Below are positions 17,410-27,354 of a stretch of 64,000 nt of DNA, one piece after another. The DNA comes from Ilyomonas sp965247435. GTDB lineage: Bacteria; Bacteroidota; Bacteroidia; Chitinophagales; Chitinophagaceae. Within the stretch, counting starts at the first letter, position 1, and every line of letters begins with the position of its first letter. A program made the position numbers and the translations under genes. Location of the stretch: positions 2,170,001-2,234,000 of the forward strand of contig OZ252019.1 of NCBI GenBank assembly GCA_965247435.1. The letters run 5' to 3'. The notes under the pieces were generated by a model. The model did no database searches. It was not told where the DNA came from and saw only the letters and a list, made by a program, of their open reading frames with translations.

Positions 17410-19458
17410 ATGACTTTTTGCTTCATTACCAAAAACTGCTTATTCTTGGCTGCAGGCCTGTTTTTTTGTATAACTGTTGCTGCGCAAAAAAAGCCTGTAA
17501 CGGGCAAAGAACCTGCCTGGATTACGGTAGAATCGCCTGATTATAACAATAGCCGCCTGAACCGGGAAGCGGAGGACGGCTATATTGATCTTGATTACCA
17601 GAAACAGGTTTCGCTGGGCACGCAAAGTGTTTATATTAAGCAAAGCTTTAAAATATTATCCGAAGCCGGCGTACAAAACAAATCGCAGGTATCTATCAGT
17701 TTCGATCCTTCTTACCAGTCACTTATTATTCATACAATCAGGATTATAAGAGATGGGCAGATCATCAACAAGCTTGAGCTAAACAAATTAAAAACAATTC
17801 AGCAGGAAACGGAGCTTGACCGGTTTATTTACAACGGCACACTTAAATCCGTATTGTTTGTAGAAGATGTGCGGAAGAACGATGTGCTGGAATACAGCTA
17901 TACACTACAAGGCTTCAACCCTATTTTTCAAAACAAATACAGCGATTTCTACGATACCAGATTTTCTACCCCGCTTTGTCATCTCTATTACAAACTTATC
18001 GTTCCGGCAGGCCGTATAATCAGCATACATAACAATGCCGATACTGTTAAGCCTTATATACATTCCGATGCAAATCAGACTATTTATGAATGGCGGCTAA
18101 CAGACAATCATGCCGTTCATGTACAGGATGCGCTTCCTGCATGGTACGAGCCTTTTGGCTATGTAATGGTGAGCGAATATAAAACGTGGAAAGAAGTGGC
18201 AGACTGGGCAACAGCCCTGTTTCCTGAAGTTAAAAATGTGTCTTTGCCCCTTCGGAAAAAAATTGAAGCGCTTACTAAGCCCGGTGCTACGGTGGAAGAC
18301 AAGGTAAAAGCAGCGTTGCGTTTTGTGCAGGATGATATTCGCTACATGGGATTGGAAATGGGCGTTCATTCTCACGAGCCTGCAACGCCGGATAAAATTT
18401 TTGAAAGGCGTTTTGGCGACTGCAAGGAAAAAAGCTATTTGCTGGTTACTATGCTTCGCCAAATGGGTATCGAAGCTTATCCGGTTTTAATCAATGCAAG
18501 CTATACGCAAGCCATCAATACCTGGTTGCCATCGCCGTTTTGTTTTGATCATGTAACGGTAAAGGCAGTGCTGAAGGATGGCGATCACTGGTTCGATCCT
18601 ACTATTAGCTTTCAGCGCGGCAACCTTTCGGGCATCTCTTATCCTGATTATAAAAAAGGCCTTATTGTAAGCAATTCTACTACTGCACTTACCTCTATTC
18701 CATTGCAAGAGCAGGGCGAAGAGCGCGTAAAAGAAACATTTTTGGTTAAGGATATGCTAGGTAAAGCAGGACTAAAAGTGGTAACCGAATATAGCGGTTC
18801 GTACGCAGATGATATTCGTGACGACTTCAACAATAACAGCGATTATGACCTGCTGAAGGATTACAAACAGTTTTACCAGGGCTACTTCAGCCATATTATC
18901 GCCGACAGCCTTCATTTTAACGATGACAGCACAAGCGGAAAGTTTATTACAACAGAATACTACACCATTGACAGCTTTTGGAATATGGAACCAAAAGGAC
19001 TTAAAACTTCCTTTACTTCTTATGTAATTAACGGGGTGATTAAAAAGCCGAAAGAGCAATCCCGCACGATGCCATTTTATCTGCGATATCCGGCCAGATA
19101 CCACGAGGAAATAGAGATAAACCTGCCTGAAGACTGGGATGCAAAACCTTACACCGCAAACATCCGAAGCAGTGGCTTTGTTTATAAAGTTAACTGTACC
19201 ACGTCATCAAGAAAGATAGCGCTTTCCTACGATTTTGAAAATCTGAAAGATAATATCACACCAAACGAGGCAGCCGATTTTTTCAATAAGTTAAAACAGG
19301 TAGATGCAGAACAGGACTACGAGATTACTACCTACGCATCAGCAGACGATGAGAAATATGCAACCGCTAAAAATAAAGCTACCAACCCGTTGTATGTGGC
19401 AATACCGATACTGCTTATCATTGGCTCTTTTGTATGGTGGACGCAGCGAAAAACTTAA
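17410..19458 (+). CDS. secreted DUF3857/transglutaminase-domain protein
   Basis: A 682-residue protein starting at ATG 17410; a TTG 21 bases upstream is in frame but the ATG gives a clean signal peptide (CLFLAAGLFFCITVAAQ). The N-terminal half is DUF3857-like (about residues 50-230). The middle is a transglutaminase-like domain with Cys338 in RFGDCKEKSYLL, His381 in FDHVTVKA and an Asp in HWFDPT, a complete papain-type triad. A C-terminal helix (LYVAIPILLIIGSFVWW) could anchor it, placing the domain in the periplasm or on the envelope. Such proteins are common in Bacteroidota; the substrate is not known. It is a single-gene unit, divergent from nuoB and convergent with gcvP. Confidence 0.85.
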   Translation: MTFCFITKNCLFLAAGLFFCITVAAQKKPVTGKEPAWITVESPDYNNSRLNREAEDGYIDLDYQKQVSLGTQSVYIKQSFKILSEAGVQNKSQVSISFDPSYQSLIIHTIRIIRDGQIINKLELNKLKTIQQETELDRFIYNGTLKSVLFVEDVRKNDVLEYSYTLQGFNPIFQNKYSDFYDTRFSTPLCHLYYKLIVPAGRIISIHNNADTVKPYIHSDANQTIYEWRLTDNHAVHVQDALPAWYEPFGYVMVSEYKTWKEVADWATALFPEVKNVSLPLRKKIEALTKPGATVEDKVKAALRFVQDDIRYMGLEMGVHSHEPATPDKIFERRFGDCKEKSYLLVTMLRQMGIEAYPVLINASYTQAINTWLPSPFCFDHVTVKAVLKDGDHWFDPTISFQRGNLSGISYPDYKKGLIVSNSTTALTSIPLQEQGEERVKETFLVKDMLGKAGLKVVTEYSGSYADDIRDDFNNNSDYDLLKDYKQFYQGYFSHIIADSLHFNDDSTSGKFITTEYYTIDSFWNMEPKGLKTSFTSYVINGVIKKPKEQSRTMPFYLRYPARYHEEIEINLPEDWDAKPYTANIRSSGFVYKVNCTTSSRKIALSYDFENLKDNITPNEAADFFNKLKQVDAEQDYEITTYASADDEKYATAKNKATNPLYVAIPILLIIGSFVWWTQRKT

Positions 19459-19481
19459 CGTACGCCCTTTCCAAAAAACAT

Positions 19482-19510
19482 AAAGCGCCCTGCAGTTTGC
19501 AGGGCGCTTT
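19482..19510. terminator. bidirectional terminator between DUF3857 gene and gcvP
   Basis: A perfect 13-bp stem (AAAGCGCCCTGCA at 19482-19494, its complement at 19498-19510) with a 3-nt loop, flanked by A-rich sequence on the left and T-rich on the right, lies between the convergent stop codons. It can end transcription from both sides. Confidence 0.9.
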
Positions 19511-19533
19511 ATTATGCTGTGATAAATTGCACT

Positions 19534-22422
19534 TTAACTCATGTATGCTTCCACCGGCTCGCAGGTGCAGATGAGGTTGCGGTCGCCAAAGGTATTATTG
19601 ATGCGGGCTACCGACGGCCAGAATTTATTAAGCGTTACATAATGCAATGGAAAGGCGGCTTCCCGGCGCGTATATGCATGGGTCCATTCATCGGCACATA
19701 CAACAGCCTGGGTGTGCGGCGCATTTTTTAAGGCGTTATCTGTTTTATCGCTCCGGCCTTCTTCAATCGCTTTTATTTCTTCCCTTATACTAATCATCGC
19801 TTCGCAAAAGCGGTCAAGCTCTCCTTTGTCTTCGCTTTCCGTCGGCTCTATCATGATGGTGCCCGGCACCGGGAAGCTCATGGTAGGCGCATGGAAGCCA
19901 TAATCAATCAGGCGCTTGGCTACATCTTCCGCTTCCACGCCGCTCGTAGCTTTAAAAGGCCGCAAGTCCACAATAAACTCATGCGCGCAGGTGCCATTAA
20001 TACTGGTGTATAAAACCGGGTAATGATCTTCGAGCCTCGCCTTCATATAATTGGCATTAAGGATAGCTATTTCCGTAGCTTTTTGCACGCCTGTTTTACC
20101 CAGCATTCTTATATACCCGTAACTGATAAGCAATATACTGGCCGAGCCAAAAGGTGCAGCACTTACTGCATGTGTGCTGCCGGCTGTTGATTGCTGGCCG
20201 CCTGCCGCAAATACATGTCCGGGCAAATAAGGCTTCAGGTGTTCTCTTGCACAAATTGGGCCCATGCCCGGCCCGCCGCCGCCATGTGGTATGGCAAAAG
20301 TCTTGTGCAGGTTAAGGTGACAAACATCCGCGCCGATGGCAGCAGGCGAGGTAAGGCCTACCTGCGCATTCATATTAGCCCCATCCATATATACCTGGCC
20401 GCCGTGCTGGTGTACAATGGCGCAGATTTCCTGTATGCTTTCTTCAAACACACCATGCGTGCTGGGATAGGTAACCATCAACGCACCCAGTGTCTCTTTA
20501 TATTGCTCGGCTTTTACTTTTAAATCCGCTACATCTATATGTCCGTCGGCATCGCTTTTTACCACAACTACTTTCATTCCGGCCATCACTGCACTGGCCG
20601 GATTGGTGCCATGCGCAGAAATGGGTATCAGCACTACATTCCGGTGCGCATTGCCGGAGGCTTTATGGTATTGCATAATCGTAAGCAACCCTGCATATTC
20701 GCCCTGTGCACCGCTGTTGGGCTGCAGGCTGCAGGCATCAAAACCGGTAATCTCGCAGAGGTATTTGCTTAATGCTTCTATAATATATTGATAGCCCTGC
20801 GCCTGGTCAACAGGTACAAAAGGGTGCAGGTGACTAAAGGCCGGCCAGCTAACCGGTATCATTTCACTGGCAGCATTCAGCTTCATGGTACAACTGCCTA
20901 AACTAATCATGCTGGTGTTTAGCGAAAGGTCTTTATTTTCCAAATGTTTCAAATACCGCATAACCTGGCTTTCGCTGCGGTGAATATGAAAAACAGGATG
21001 GGTTAAATAAGCAGAAGTACGCTTTGCAAACAGAGGAATGCAGGTCAGCGCATACCCTTCCGAGTCGAAACCAATGGCAATATCTGATAAGTCTTTAGCG
21101 GATGCGAATACATCAGCGATATCCAGCACATCTTTCTGCGTAGCAGTTTCATCGAGACTGATGCCAATGGCGCCATCTTCAAAATACCGGAAGTTGATGC
21201 CTGCGTTTTCGGCCACCGGGCGGATGGTTGCCGCGTTGCCTGTTACTTTTATACTATCAAAGTAAAACTCGTTTTTATTCTCAAAGCCAAGCTCCGCAAG
21301 CGTTGCAGCCAATGTTTGCGTAAGCAATGCCGTACGCGTTGCTATTTCTTTCAACCCGTCCGGTCCATGAAATACGGCATACATAGCAGCCATATTGGCG
21401 AGCAGCGCCTGTGCAGTGCAGATGTTGGAAGTAGCTTTTTCGCGCTTGATATGCTGCTCCCGCGTTTGCAGCGCCATGCGCAGCGCGCGATTGTTATGAG
21501 CATCTACGCTTACGCCGATGATGCGGCCGGGAATGCCGCGCTTAAACTCCTCCTTTGTAGCAAAAAAAGCCGCATGTGGACCGCCATAGCCAAGCGGCAC
21601 GCCAAACCTTTGTGCAGAACCTACCGCTACGTCTGCGCCTAACTCTCCGGGAGAAGTAAGTAAGGTAAGCGCCAGCAGATCCGTTGCCATAACTACATAG
21701 CCGTTAATTGCATGTACCCGCTCAATAAAAGCTTTATAATCTTTTATCGAACCATTGTCATCCGGGTATTGCACCAATGCACCAAAATAGGTTTCATCTA
21801 ACCGGGCATCGGCATATCCGCCAAATACCAATTCCACGCCTATCGGCGCTGCACGTGTAATAAGCACGTCTTTCGTTTGCGGAAAAACAGGATTGTCAAT
21901 AAAGAACTTTGGCTTGCTTATTTTGCCCGGATTGTTTACCTGGTGAAAAAGCATCGCCATAGCTTCTGCTGCGGCTGTAGCTTCATCGAGGAGGGAGGCG
22001 TTTGCCAGTTCCAGACCCGTAAGATCTGCAACTACTGTTTGAAAGTTGAGCAGGCTTTCCAGCCGGCCCTGCGATATCTCTGCCTGGTAAGGCGTGTATT
22101 GGGTGTACCATCCCGGGTTTTCGAACAGGTTGCGGAGAATAACGGAAGGTGTAATGGTATTGTAATATCCTTGCCCGATCCAGGTTTTATATACTTTATT
22201 TTTTAGCGCAGCCTGTTTAATTTCATTCAGGTATTCGTATTCACTTACCGCATCCGGCAACCGGAGCGCTTGGTGAAGGCGGATATTCTCAGGAATCGTT
22301 TTACTAATCAATTCTTCCATACTTCCTGCCCCGATTACGGCAAGCATTTCCCGGATTTCTGTTTCTTCCGTACCGATATGTCGTCTCTCAAAACCGGTAT
22401 CCTGGTGCGTGAATAGATTCAT
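19534..22422 (-). CDS. gcvP: glycine dehydrogenase (decarboxylating), P-protein
   Basis: P-protein of the glycine cleavage system: PLP-dependent decarboxylation of glycine and transfer of aminomethyl to the lipoyl H-protein. The 962-residue product is the single-chain form, with two aminotransferase-like halves. The PLP lysine is K707 in HLNLHKTFAIPHGGGGPGMG; the N-terminal half has IGQGYYNTITPSVILRNLFE and the central IMQYHKASGNAHR block is present. Full length. It stands alone; gcvT and gcvH are not in the window. It starts at ATG 22422, and a candidate promoter lies just upstream. Confidence 0.97.
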   Translation of the reverse strand: MNLFTHQDTGFERRHIGTEETEIREMLAVIGAGSMEELISKTIPENIRLHQALRLPDAVSEYEYLNEIKQAALKNKVYKTWIGQGYYNTITPSVILRNLFENPGWYTQYTPYQAEISQGRLESLLNFQTVVADLTGLELANASLLDEATAAAEAMAMLFHQVNNPGKISKPKFFIDNPVFPQTKDVLITRAAPIGVELVFGGYADARLDETYFGALVQYPDDNGSIKDYKAFIERVHAINGYVVMATDLLALTLLTSPGELGADVAVGSAQRFGVPLGYGGPHAAFFATKEEFKRGIPGRIIGVSVDAHNNRALRMALQTREQHIKREKATSNICTAQALLANMAAMYAVFHGPDGLKEIATRTALLTQTLAATLAELGFENKNEFYFDSIKVTGNAATIRPVAENAGINFRYFEDGAIGISLDETATQKDVLDIADVFASAKDLSDIAIGFDSEGYALTCIPLFAKRTSAYLTHPVFHIHRSESQVMRYLKHLENKDLSLNTSMISLGSCTMKLNAASEMIPVSWPAFSHLHPFVPVDQAQGYQYIIEALSKYLCEITGFDACSLQPNSGAQGEYAGLLTIMQYHKASGNAHRNVVLIPISAHGTNPASAVMAGMKVVVVKSDADGHIDVADLKVKAEQYKETLGALMVTYPSTHGVFEESIQEICAIVHQHGGQVYMDGANMNAQVGLTSPAAIGADVCHLNLHKTFAIPHGGGGPGMGPICAREHLKPYLPGHVFAAGGQQSTAGSTHAVSAAPFGSASILLISYGYIRMLGKTGVQKATEIAILNANYMKARLEDHYPVLYTSINGTCAHEFIVDLRPFKATSGVEAEDVAKRLIDYGFHAPTMSFPVPGTIMIEPTESEDKGELDRFCEAMISIREEIKAIEEGRSDKTDNALKNAPHTQAVVCADEWTHAYTRREAAFPLHYVTLNKFWPSVARINNTFGDRNLICTCEPVEAYMS

Positions 22423-22447
22423 AGTTATTGACCAAATTTTGGAAGCG

Positions 22448-22455
22448 CAAAGTTA
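22448..22455 (-). promoter_or_regulatory. candidate -7 element of gcvP
   Basis: Minus-strand TAACTTTG matches TAnnTTTG and lies 25 bases before the gcvP ATG. A TTTC about 16-19 bases further upstream is a partial -33 match. The leader would be about 20 nt, so there is no room for a glycine riboswitch downstream of it. Confidence 0.5.
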
Positions 22456-22868
22456 CGGGTTGAAAAGCTGAAAGCAGAATGTAAGCCGCAAAAACCTGAC
22501 CTTCTTCAATTGTATTGGGAATGTGTTGGCAATTAAATAAGTTGAAGGTAAAGTAGTACATATATATCGGACAATCAGTTTGCAACGAAGTAGTGAAACT
22601 GATGTATTGTATTGCTTTGGCATTGATAGCCCTGATTTTCGTATATTTTTATAAGGCTGGTGTTGGCGCAGCATGTATTTTTTGCGGATGCATCATAGCA
22701 TCAGCCACTTCAGCAGGCTTGCAGAATAATGCACACAAATGAATGAATTATTTTTTTGCACAAAAAGCTTCAGGGACTAATCAGGCTGCATTTTTGCTCA
22801 ACCGAGAGGCATCTGATATTCTTGCTTTTTAATATCACTTATTGTTTCACCTTCAAAAAAATTGCCGT
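22456..22868. other. intergenic stretch between divergent gcvP and sugar dehydrogenase
   Basis: About 410 bases with no frame I can support as a gene; short frames here overlap gcvP or lack homologous character. It should hold the promoters of the two divergent genes. No tandem aptamer-like conserved structure (glycine riboswitch) was recognised. Confidence 0.6.
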
Positions 22869-24287
22869 ATGAAAAAACACATTTACCTTTTCCTGTTGCT
22901 GTTAATCAGCAATTATTTTTCACATGCCCAAAACAGCCTCTCCTTATCTCCGCTATCTACCGGTTTTACTGCACCGTTAGGTATAGAAAATTGTGGCGAC
23001 AACCGTCTTTTCATTGTACAACGAACCGGGCAAGTGATGATTTGCGATGTAACCGGAAAAAAATACGACAGCCCTTTTTTAGATATCAGTGACCGCATCA
23101 AAGACAATGGCAGCGAGCAGGGACTGTTGGGACTGGCTTTTCATCCGGATTACCTTACCAACGGATTTATCTATGTGAACTATATCAACAAAGACGGTAA
23201 TACCCAAATTTCCCGGTTTAAGGCATCTGCCAGCAACCGGAACAAGATAATTGCCGCCAGCGAAAAGTTCCTGTTGCAAATCAGCCAGCCTTATTCCAAT
23301 CACAACGGCGGCTGCTTACGGTTTGGCCCCGACGGTTATTTATACATTGGGCTTGGAGATGGCGGAAGTGGTGGCGACCCGCAGAACAATGCGCAAAACC
23401 CTTCCAGCTTACTGGGCAAAATGCTGCGGATAGATGTTGACCATGGTAATCCGTATGCCGTACCGGCTACTAACCCGTTTAAAAATGTTGCAGGCTACAA
23501 GCCAGAGATCTGGGCGCTGGGCCTGCGTAATCCATGGCGCTTTAGCTTTGATGCACTTAGCGGCGCACTGGTTATTGCCGATGTTGGCCAGAGCGACTGG
23601 GAAGAAATAAACTTCCAGCCTCCCTCCAGTAAAGGCGGCGAAAACTATGGCTGGCGCTGCTACGAGGGCACACATACCTATAACACCAGCGGCTGTAAAG
23701 CACAATCGGCGTATGATTTGCCAAAATACGAGTATCCGCATTCTGAAACTACCGGCGATTGCTCTGTTACCGGCGGCTTTGTGTACCGGGGACAAAACAA
23801 TGCGGACATGTACGGCAAGTATTATTTTGCCGATTATTGCAGCGGCATTATCCGCTCATTATCGCTTACAAATAATGTTGTTACAAAAAAGGATCTATAT
23901 ACTGGTGATACGTATGCTTACAGCAGCTTTGGAGAAGATAAAAACAAGGAACTCTATCTTGCAAATATCGTGAATGGTACTATTTATCGCATTGCTTCGG
24001 GCCCGTTGGCTATGACTGCTGCAGCTCGTGCAACACCTACTTTAAGCGTTGCTCCCAACCCGGCAAAAAATAATTTTATTGCGGAATACAAGACACTTCA
24101 GTCAGGCAACTGTACAGTAAGTATTTCGAATGCGATGGGCATGCAGTTATTTACAGCAAAATATACTGCGATAGCCGGTACCAACACCTGGCGTATTACT
24201 GCGCCGGCTGCTGCAAAAGGCAGTTGCTACCTCACCGTTACAACCGCTTCCGGCTCCCGGATACGGCAAAGTATTTTATTACAATAG
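22869..24287 (+). CDS. secreted PQQ-type sugar dehydrogenase with T9SS sorting domain
   Basis: A 472-residue protein; ATG 22869 is chosen over an upstream TTG because it begins the signal peptide KKHIYLFLLLLISNYFSHAQ. The body is a six-bladed glucose/sorbosone dehydrogenase (GSDH) propeller: EQGLLGLAFHPDY, SQPYSNHNGGCLRFGPDGYL, YIGLGDGGSGGDPQNNAQ and EIWALGLRNPWRFSFD are typical, with the active-site histidine in NHNGG. The last 80 residues (from LSVAPNPAKNNF) form a T9SS type A sorting domain, so the enzyme is exported to or beyond the cell surface. It probably oxidises aldoses with PQQ, but some family members have other or no activity. It is a single gene, ended by a long hairpin. Confidence 0.88.
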   Translation: MKKHIYLFLLLLISNYFSHAQNSLSLSPLSTGFTAPLGIENCGDNRLFIVQRTGQVMICDVTGKKYDSPFLDISDRIKDNGSEQGLLGLAFHPDYLTNGFIYVNYINKDGNTQISRFKASASNRNKIIAASEKFLLQISQPYSNHNGGCLRFGPDGYLYIGLGDGGSGGDPQNNAQNPSSLLGKMLRIDVDHGNPYAVPATNPFKNVAGYKPEIWALGLRNPWRFSFDALSGALVIADVGQSDWEEINFQPPSSKGGENYGWRCYEGTHTYNTSGCKAQSAYDLPKYEYPHSETTGDCSVTGGFVYRGQNNADMYGKYYFADYCSGIIRSLSLTNNVVTKKDLYTGDTYAYSSFGEDKNKELYLANIVNGTIYRIASGPLAMTAAARATPTLSVAPNPAKNNFIAEYKTLQSGNCTVSISNAMGMQLFTAKYTAIAGTNTWRITAPAAAKGSCYLTVTTASGSRIRQSILLQ

Positions 24288-24294
24288 CATTTTG

Positions 24295-24341
24295 TTTGCA
24301 TAAGAAAACCACTGTTGCCTCCAGTGGTTTTCTTATGCAAA
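24295..24341. terminator. long perfect hairpin terminator
   Basis: A 20-bp perfect stem (24295-24314 with 24322-24341) with a 7-nt loop starts 8 bases after the sugar dehydrogenase stop; the descending arm contains TTTT and ATTTT follows. It is strong on the plus strand. Confidence 0.9.
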
Positions 24342-24427
24342 TTTTACAACCATTTTTTAGAATACATCAGGCGGTTACAAAAGTGAATCTTTAATACAGA
24401 CCAGTTATAAAGAAGCAAAGCAACACG

Positions 24428-24676
24428 ATGGAAGAATCATTTATCCTGCCCGTAAATTATAAGGGGACAACCCATGATTTTGAAGCCCGGCTGATCCTGA
24501 CCGGCTACACTTATAAATTTGAGGTATCTGTAAATGGCGTACCCATGTTCTTTGAACCGGATGAAGAAGGACTTTACCGTGCTATGGTACCCGAAGCGGA
24601 TTTTAAAACGACGCACTCCGCAGACCCTGCATTATTGCAGGCCGTTGCACAGGCAATTGAAACGGTACTCGCCTGA
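24428..24676 (+). CDS. small conserved-looking protein, function unknown
   Basis: An 82-residue acidic protein without signal peptide or membrane segment. It starts MEESFILPVNYKGTTHDFEA and looks like a compact beta-rich fold ending in a helix (ALLQAVAQAIETVLA). Codon use resembles the neighbouring genes and the reading frame is clean. I do not assign it to a family. It stands between a terminator and the M28 peptidase, about 110 bases before the latter. Confidence 0.65.
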   Translation: MEESFILPVNYKGTTHDFEARLILTGYTYKFEVSVNGVPMFFEPDEEGLYRAMVPEADFKTTHSADPALLQAVAQAIETVLA

Positions 24677-24786
24677 ATAAGATGCTTTTGAAACATTAAC
24701 AGTACACTGTAAATATTTACCGGAAATCTTTGCTTTGGGCCAATCCTTTTCTGCAAACGCCTATCTTTAAACCTTAAGTAACTCCT

Positions 24787-26136
24787 ATGAAACACTTATG
24801 GTTGCTGACTGCAGCTATAGCATGTGCAAGCGCTTCTTTTGCACAGACCATTATAAAAAAAGATACCGCCATCGCAAATATGGTAAATGAAATTGCAGCC
24901 GATTCTCTGCATTCCTACATTCGTTCACTGGTAAGCTTTGGCACCCGTAATACATTAAGCACCCAGACAGAAAAGGAAAAAGGAATTGGCGCAGCGCGTA
25001 ATTGGGTACTTAACAAATTTAAAACTTTTGCTGTGCAAAGCGAAGGCCGGCTTACTGCGGTGATAGATACCACTACTATTGCTGCAGACGGCAAACGGGT
25101 AGATAAGCCTCTATTGTTGGGCAATGTTGTAGCTACGCTTAAAGGCACCGACGAAAGTGACCACCGCCTGTTTGTTATCAGCGGGCACCTGGACAGCCGG
25201 CGCACCGATGTTATGGACCGTACCAACGATGCTCCCGGCGCCAACGATGATGGCAGCGGCGTGGCGGCGGTGCTCGAGTGTGCGCGGATAATGAGCACGC
25301 ACCGTTTTGCAGCTACGGTTATTTTTGTTGCCGTAAGCGGGGAGGAACAGGGCCTGCTTGGCGCTACTTATATGGCCGGCAAAGCGAAAAGTCAAAATCT
25401 GCAGATAGAAGCAGTACTAAACAACGACATTATGGGCAGCAACAACAGCAGTGAGACGAATATTATTGACAATACCCGGTTGCGTGTTTTTAGCGAAGGA
25501 TTGCCGGCCTACGAGCTGGAGAAAAATGCCAAAAGTATCCGGCAGTTCGGGCTGGAGAATGATGGCCTGGCAAGGCAACTGGCGCGGTATGTAAAAGAAA
25601 CCGGCGAGCGCTATATTGATAACCTTGAAGTAGTGATGATCTACCGCAACGACCGGTTTTTGAGGGGCGGAGATCACCTGCCGTATGTAGAAAATGGCTA
25701 TGCGGCAGTACGCCTGACTGAAATGAATGAAAATTTTGACCATCAGCACCAGGATGTACGCGCCAAAAACGGCATCCAATACGGCGATCTTGCCGGTTTC
25801 ATGGACTTTGAATATCTCCGGAAAAATACCGGCGTTAACCTTGCCTGCCTGGCCAACCTGGCTAAAGCACCGGCACCGCCCCAACAGGTAATGATAGCTG
25901 TAAAAGGATTGAGCAACAGTACAATGCTAAACTGGAAGGCGCCTGCATCCGGTCATGCTGCCGGTTATTATGTGTTGATACGGGAAACAACAAGCGCTGT
26001 CTGGCAGAAAAAATTTTTTACTACTGCGTTAAACATTAAACTGCCGTATAGTAAAGACAATTATTTTTTTGCAGTGCAGAGTGTAAGTTCCGACGGAAAT
26101 GAAAGTATCGCCATAGTACCATCGGCAGGAACATAA
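24787..26136 (+). CDS. secreted M28-family metallopeptidase
   Basis: A 449-residue protein with a signal peptide (MKHLWLLTAAIACASASFAQ). The M28 aminopeptidase core shows all five zinc ligands expected: His in ISGHLDSR, bridging Asp in GANDDGSGVAAV, Glu-Glu in VSGEEQGLLG, Asp in VLNNDIMGS and the late His in NENFDHQHQDV. A fibronectin-like C-terminal segment follows (from about residue 365, QVMIAVKGLSNSTMLNWKAP). It should act in the periplasm or outside the cell, releasing N-terminal residues from peptides; the specificity is unknown. Confidence 0.88.
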   Translation: MKHLWLLTAAIACASASFAQTIIKKDTAIANMVNEIAADSLHSYIRSLVSFGTRNTLSTQTEKEKGIGAARNWVLNKFKTFAVQSEGRLTAVIDTTTIAADGKRVDKPLLLGNVVATLKGTDESDHRLFVISGHLDSRRTDVMDRTNDAPGANDDGSGVAAVLECARIMSTHRFAATVIFVAVSGEEQGLLGATYMAGKAKSQNLQIEAVLNNDIMGSNNSSETNIIDNTRLRVFSEGLPAYELEKNAKSIRQFGLENDGLARQLARYVKETGERYIDNLEVVMIYRNDRFLRGGDHLPYVENGYAAVRLTEMNENFDHQHQDVRAKNGIQYGDLAGFMDFEYLRKNTGVNLACLANLAKAPAPPQQVMIAVKGLSNSTMLNWKAPASGHAAGYYVLIRETTSAVWQKKFFTTALNIKLPYSKDNYFFAVQSVSSDGNESIAIVPSAGT

Positions 26137-26252
26137 TTTAAGCATGAAGTATAAACGGCTATTAACCCTTAAAAATGTTCTTTGTGTATAAACATACCTA
26201 TTCTTTAACAACCAAACTGTTTATGCCGGCGTATTTTTATACAAATAATCGT

Positions 26253-26906
26253 ATGAAAATTATCTCTCTTTCCTGCCTTCTTTTTTGTGTAATGGCGGCT
26301 ACTGTGGCCTGCGGCCAGAAAAGTAAAAAAATAGCTGCTGCTCATCCTGCTGCGCAGGAATTGAGCAAATACAGCCAGGCTACTTTTGCTGCCGGCTGTT
26401 TCTGGCATGAAGAAGCCCTGTTTGAAAGTATTAAAGGCGTCAAAGAAGCGGTATCCGGCTATGCCGGCGGTACTACTAAAAATCCAACCTACGAGTCAAT
26501 AGAAACAGGTACTACCGGCCATGCAGAAACCGTGAATGTGTATTACGATCCTGCGGTGGTGAATTATGCCACTTTATTAAAAGTATATTTTGCCGGGCAG
26601 GATGCAACGCAGGTAAACGGACAAGGCCCGGATATGGGCACGCAATACCGGTCCATTGCTTTCTACAGGAGTGATGCCGAAAAGCAGCAGATTGAGCAAT
26701 ATATAAAAGTTATCCAGCCACATTTTAAAGCGCCGGTTGCTGCAGAAGTGAAGCCGCTAACCAAATTCTGGCTCGCAGAAGGATACCATCAGAATTACAT
26801 AGAAAACAATCCGGATGGTGGTTATGTGCAGCATGTAAGCATACCCGAAATAAAACATCTACAAAAAGAGCTGCCGGAACTTATTAAACCGGATCATGTA
26901 TTTTAA
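26253..26906 (+). CDS. msrA: peptide methionine-S-sulfoxide reductase, lipoprotein
   Basis: Repairs methionine-(S)-sulfoxide in proteins. The catalytic motif is present: FAAGCFWHEEALFE with the nucleophile Cys in GCFW, then GYAGGTTKNPTYE, and the GTQYRSIAFY region. The frame extends upstream, but ATG 26253 starts a lipoprotein signal (KIISLSCLLFCVMAATVACG, lipobox ending in Cys), giving 217 residues. The enzyme is therefore membrane-anchored on the periplasmic side, unlike the cytosolic MsrA of E. coli. No msrB domain is fused. Confidence 0.93.
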   Translation: MKIISLSCLLFCVMAATVACGQKSKKIAAAHPAAQELSKYSQATFAAGCFWHEEALFESIKGVKEAVSGYAGGTTKNPTYESIETGTTGHAETVNVYYDPAVVNYATLLKVYFAGQDATQVNGQGPDMGTQYRSIAFYRSDAEKQQIEQYIKVIQPHFKAPVAAEVKPLTKFWLAEGYHQNYIENNPDGGYVQHVSIPEIKHLQKELPELIKPDHVF

Positions 26907-27354
26907 AGCTTTGGGTTAGTAATTTTTCTCAAACGTTTCAGGTCACGGCACCGGCAATAATTTTTATTGTTCATCGCATTGGTTGTTAACCATCATTGCG
27001 TTTGTAAATGGTTTGTCCTTTCTATTAAGTAAGATCAGCAGCTTTTGGGCAAACGGAGCTTTTGAAGCCGCCGCGGGCATTTAATTAAGCCGAAAATTTT
27101 TGCTATTTCCGTAATACCTCAGCTTGAAATGTGCAGCCTGTAACAAATGCTTAAGGTTATGTTGCTTTATGTCTTGAATTAATAACCTGACAGGTAACCT
27201 GCTGTTGTTTTTAAATGAAGGCACTTTGATTTTTTAATAAGCTGAATTGATTTATAAATCTTCCTTTAAATGGATTAAATTTACCTAAACACCATTTTAG
27301 ATACTGCATAATGTAGAAATTTGCCATTCTACCTTAAAGTCCAATTATCATTTT
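26907..27354. other. intergenic stretch, nothing recognised
   Basis: About 450 AT-rich bases between msrA and the histidine kinase. No frame of gene quality, no clear hairpin with T-run and no repeat were seen. The kinase promoter must lie near its right end. Confidence 0.6.

Noticed and set aside
22423..22868. Glycine riboswitch before gcvP
   Set aside because: No tandem aptamer-like structure could be seen, and a -7 promoter motif lies only 25 bases before the start codon, which leaves no space.
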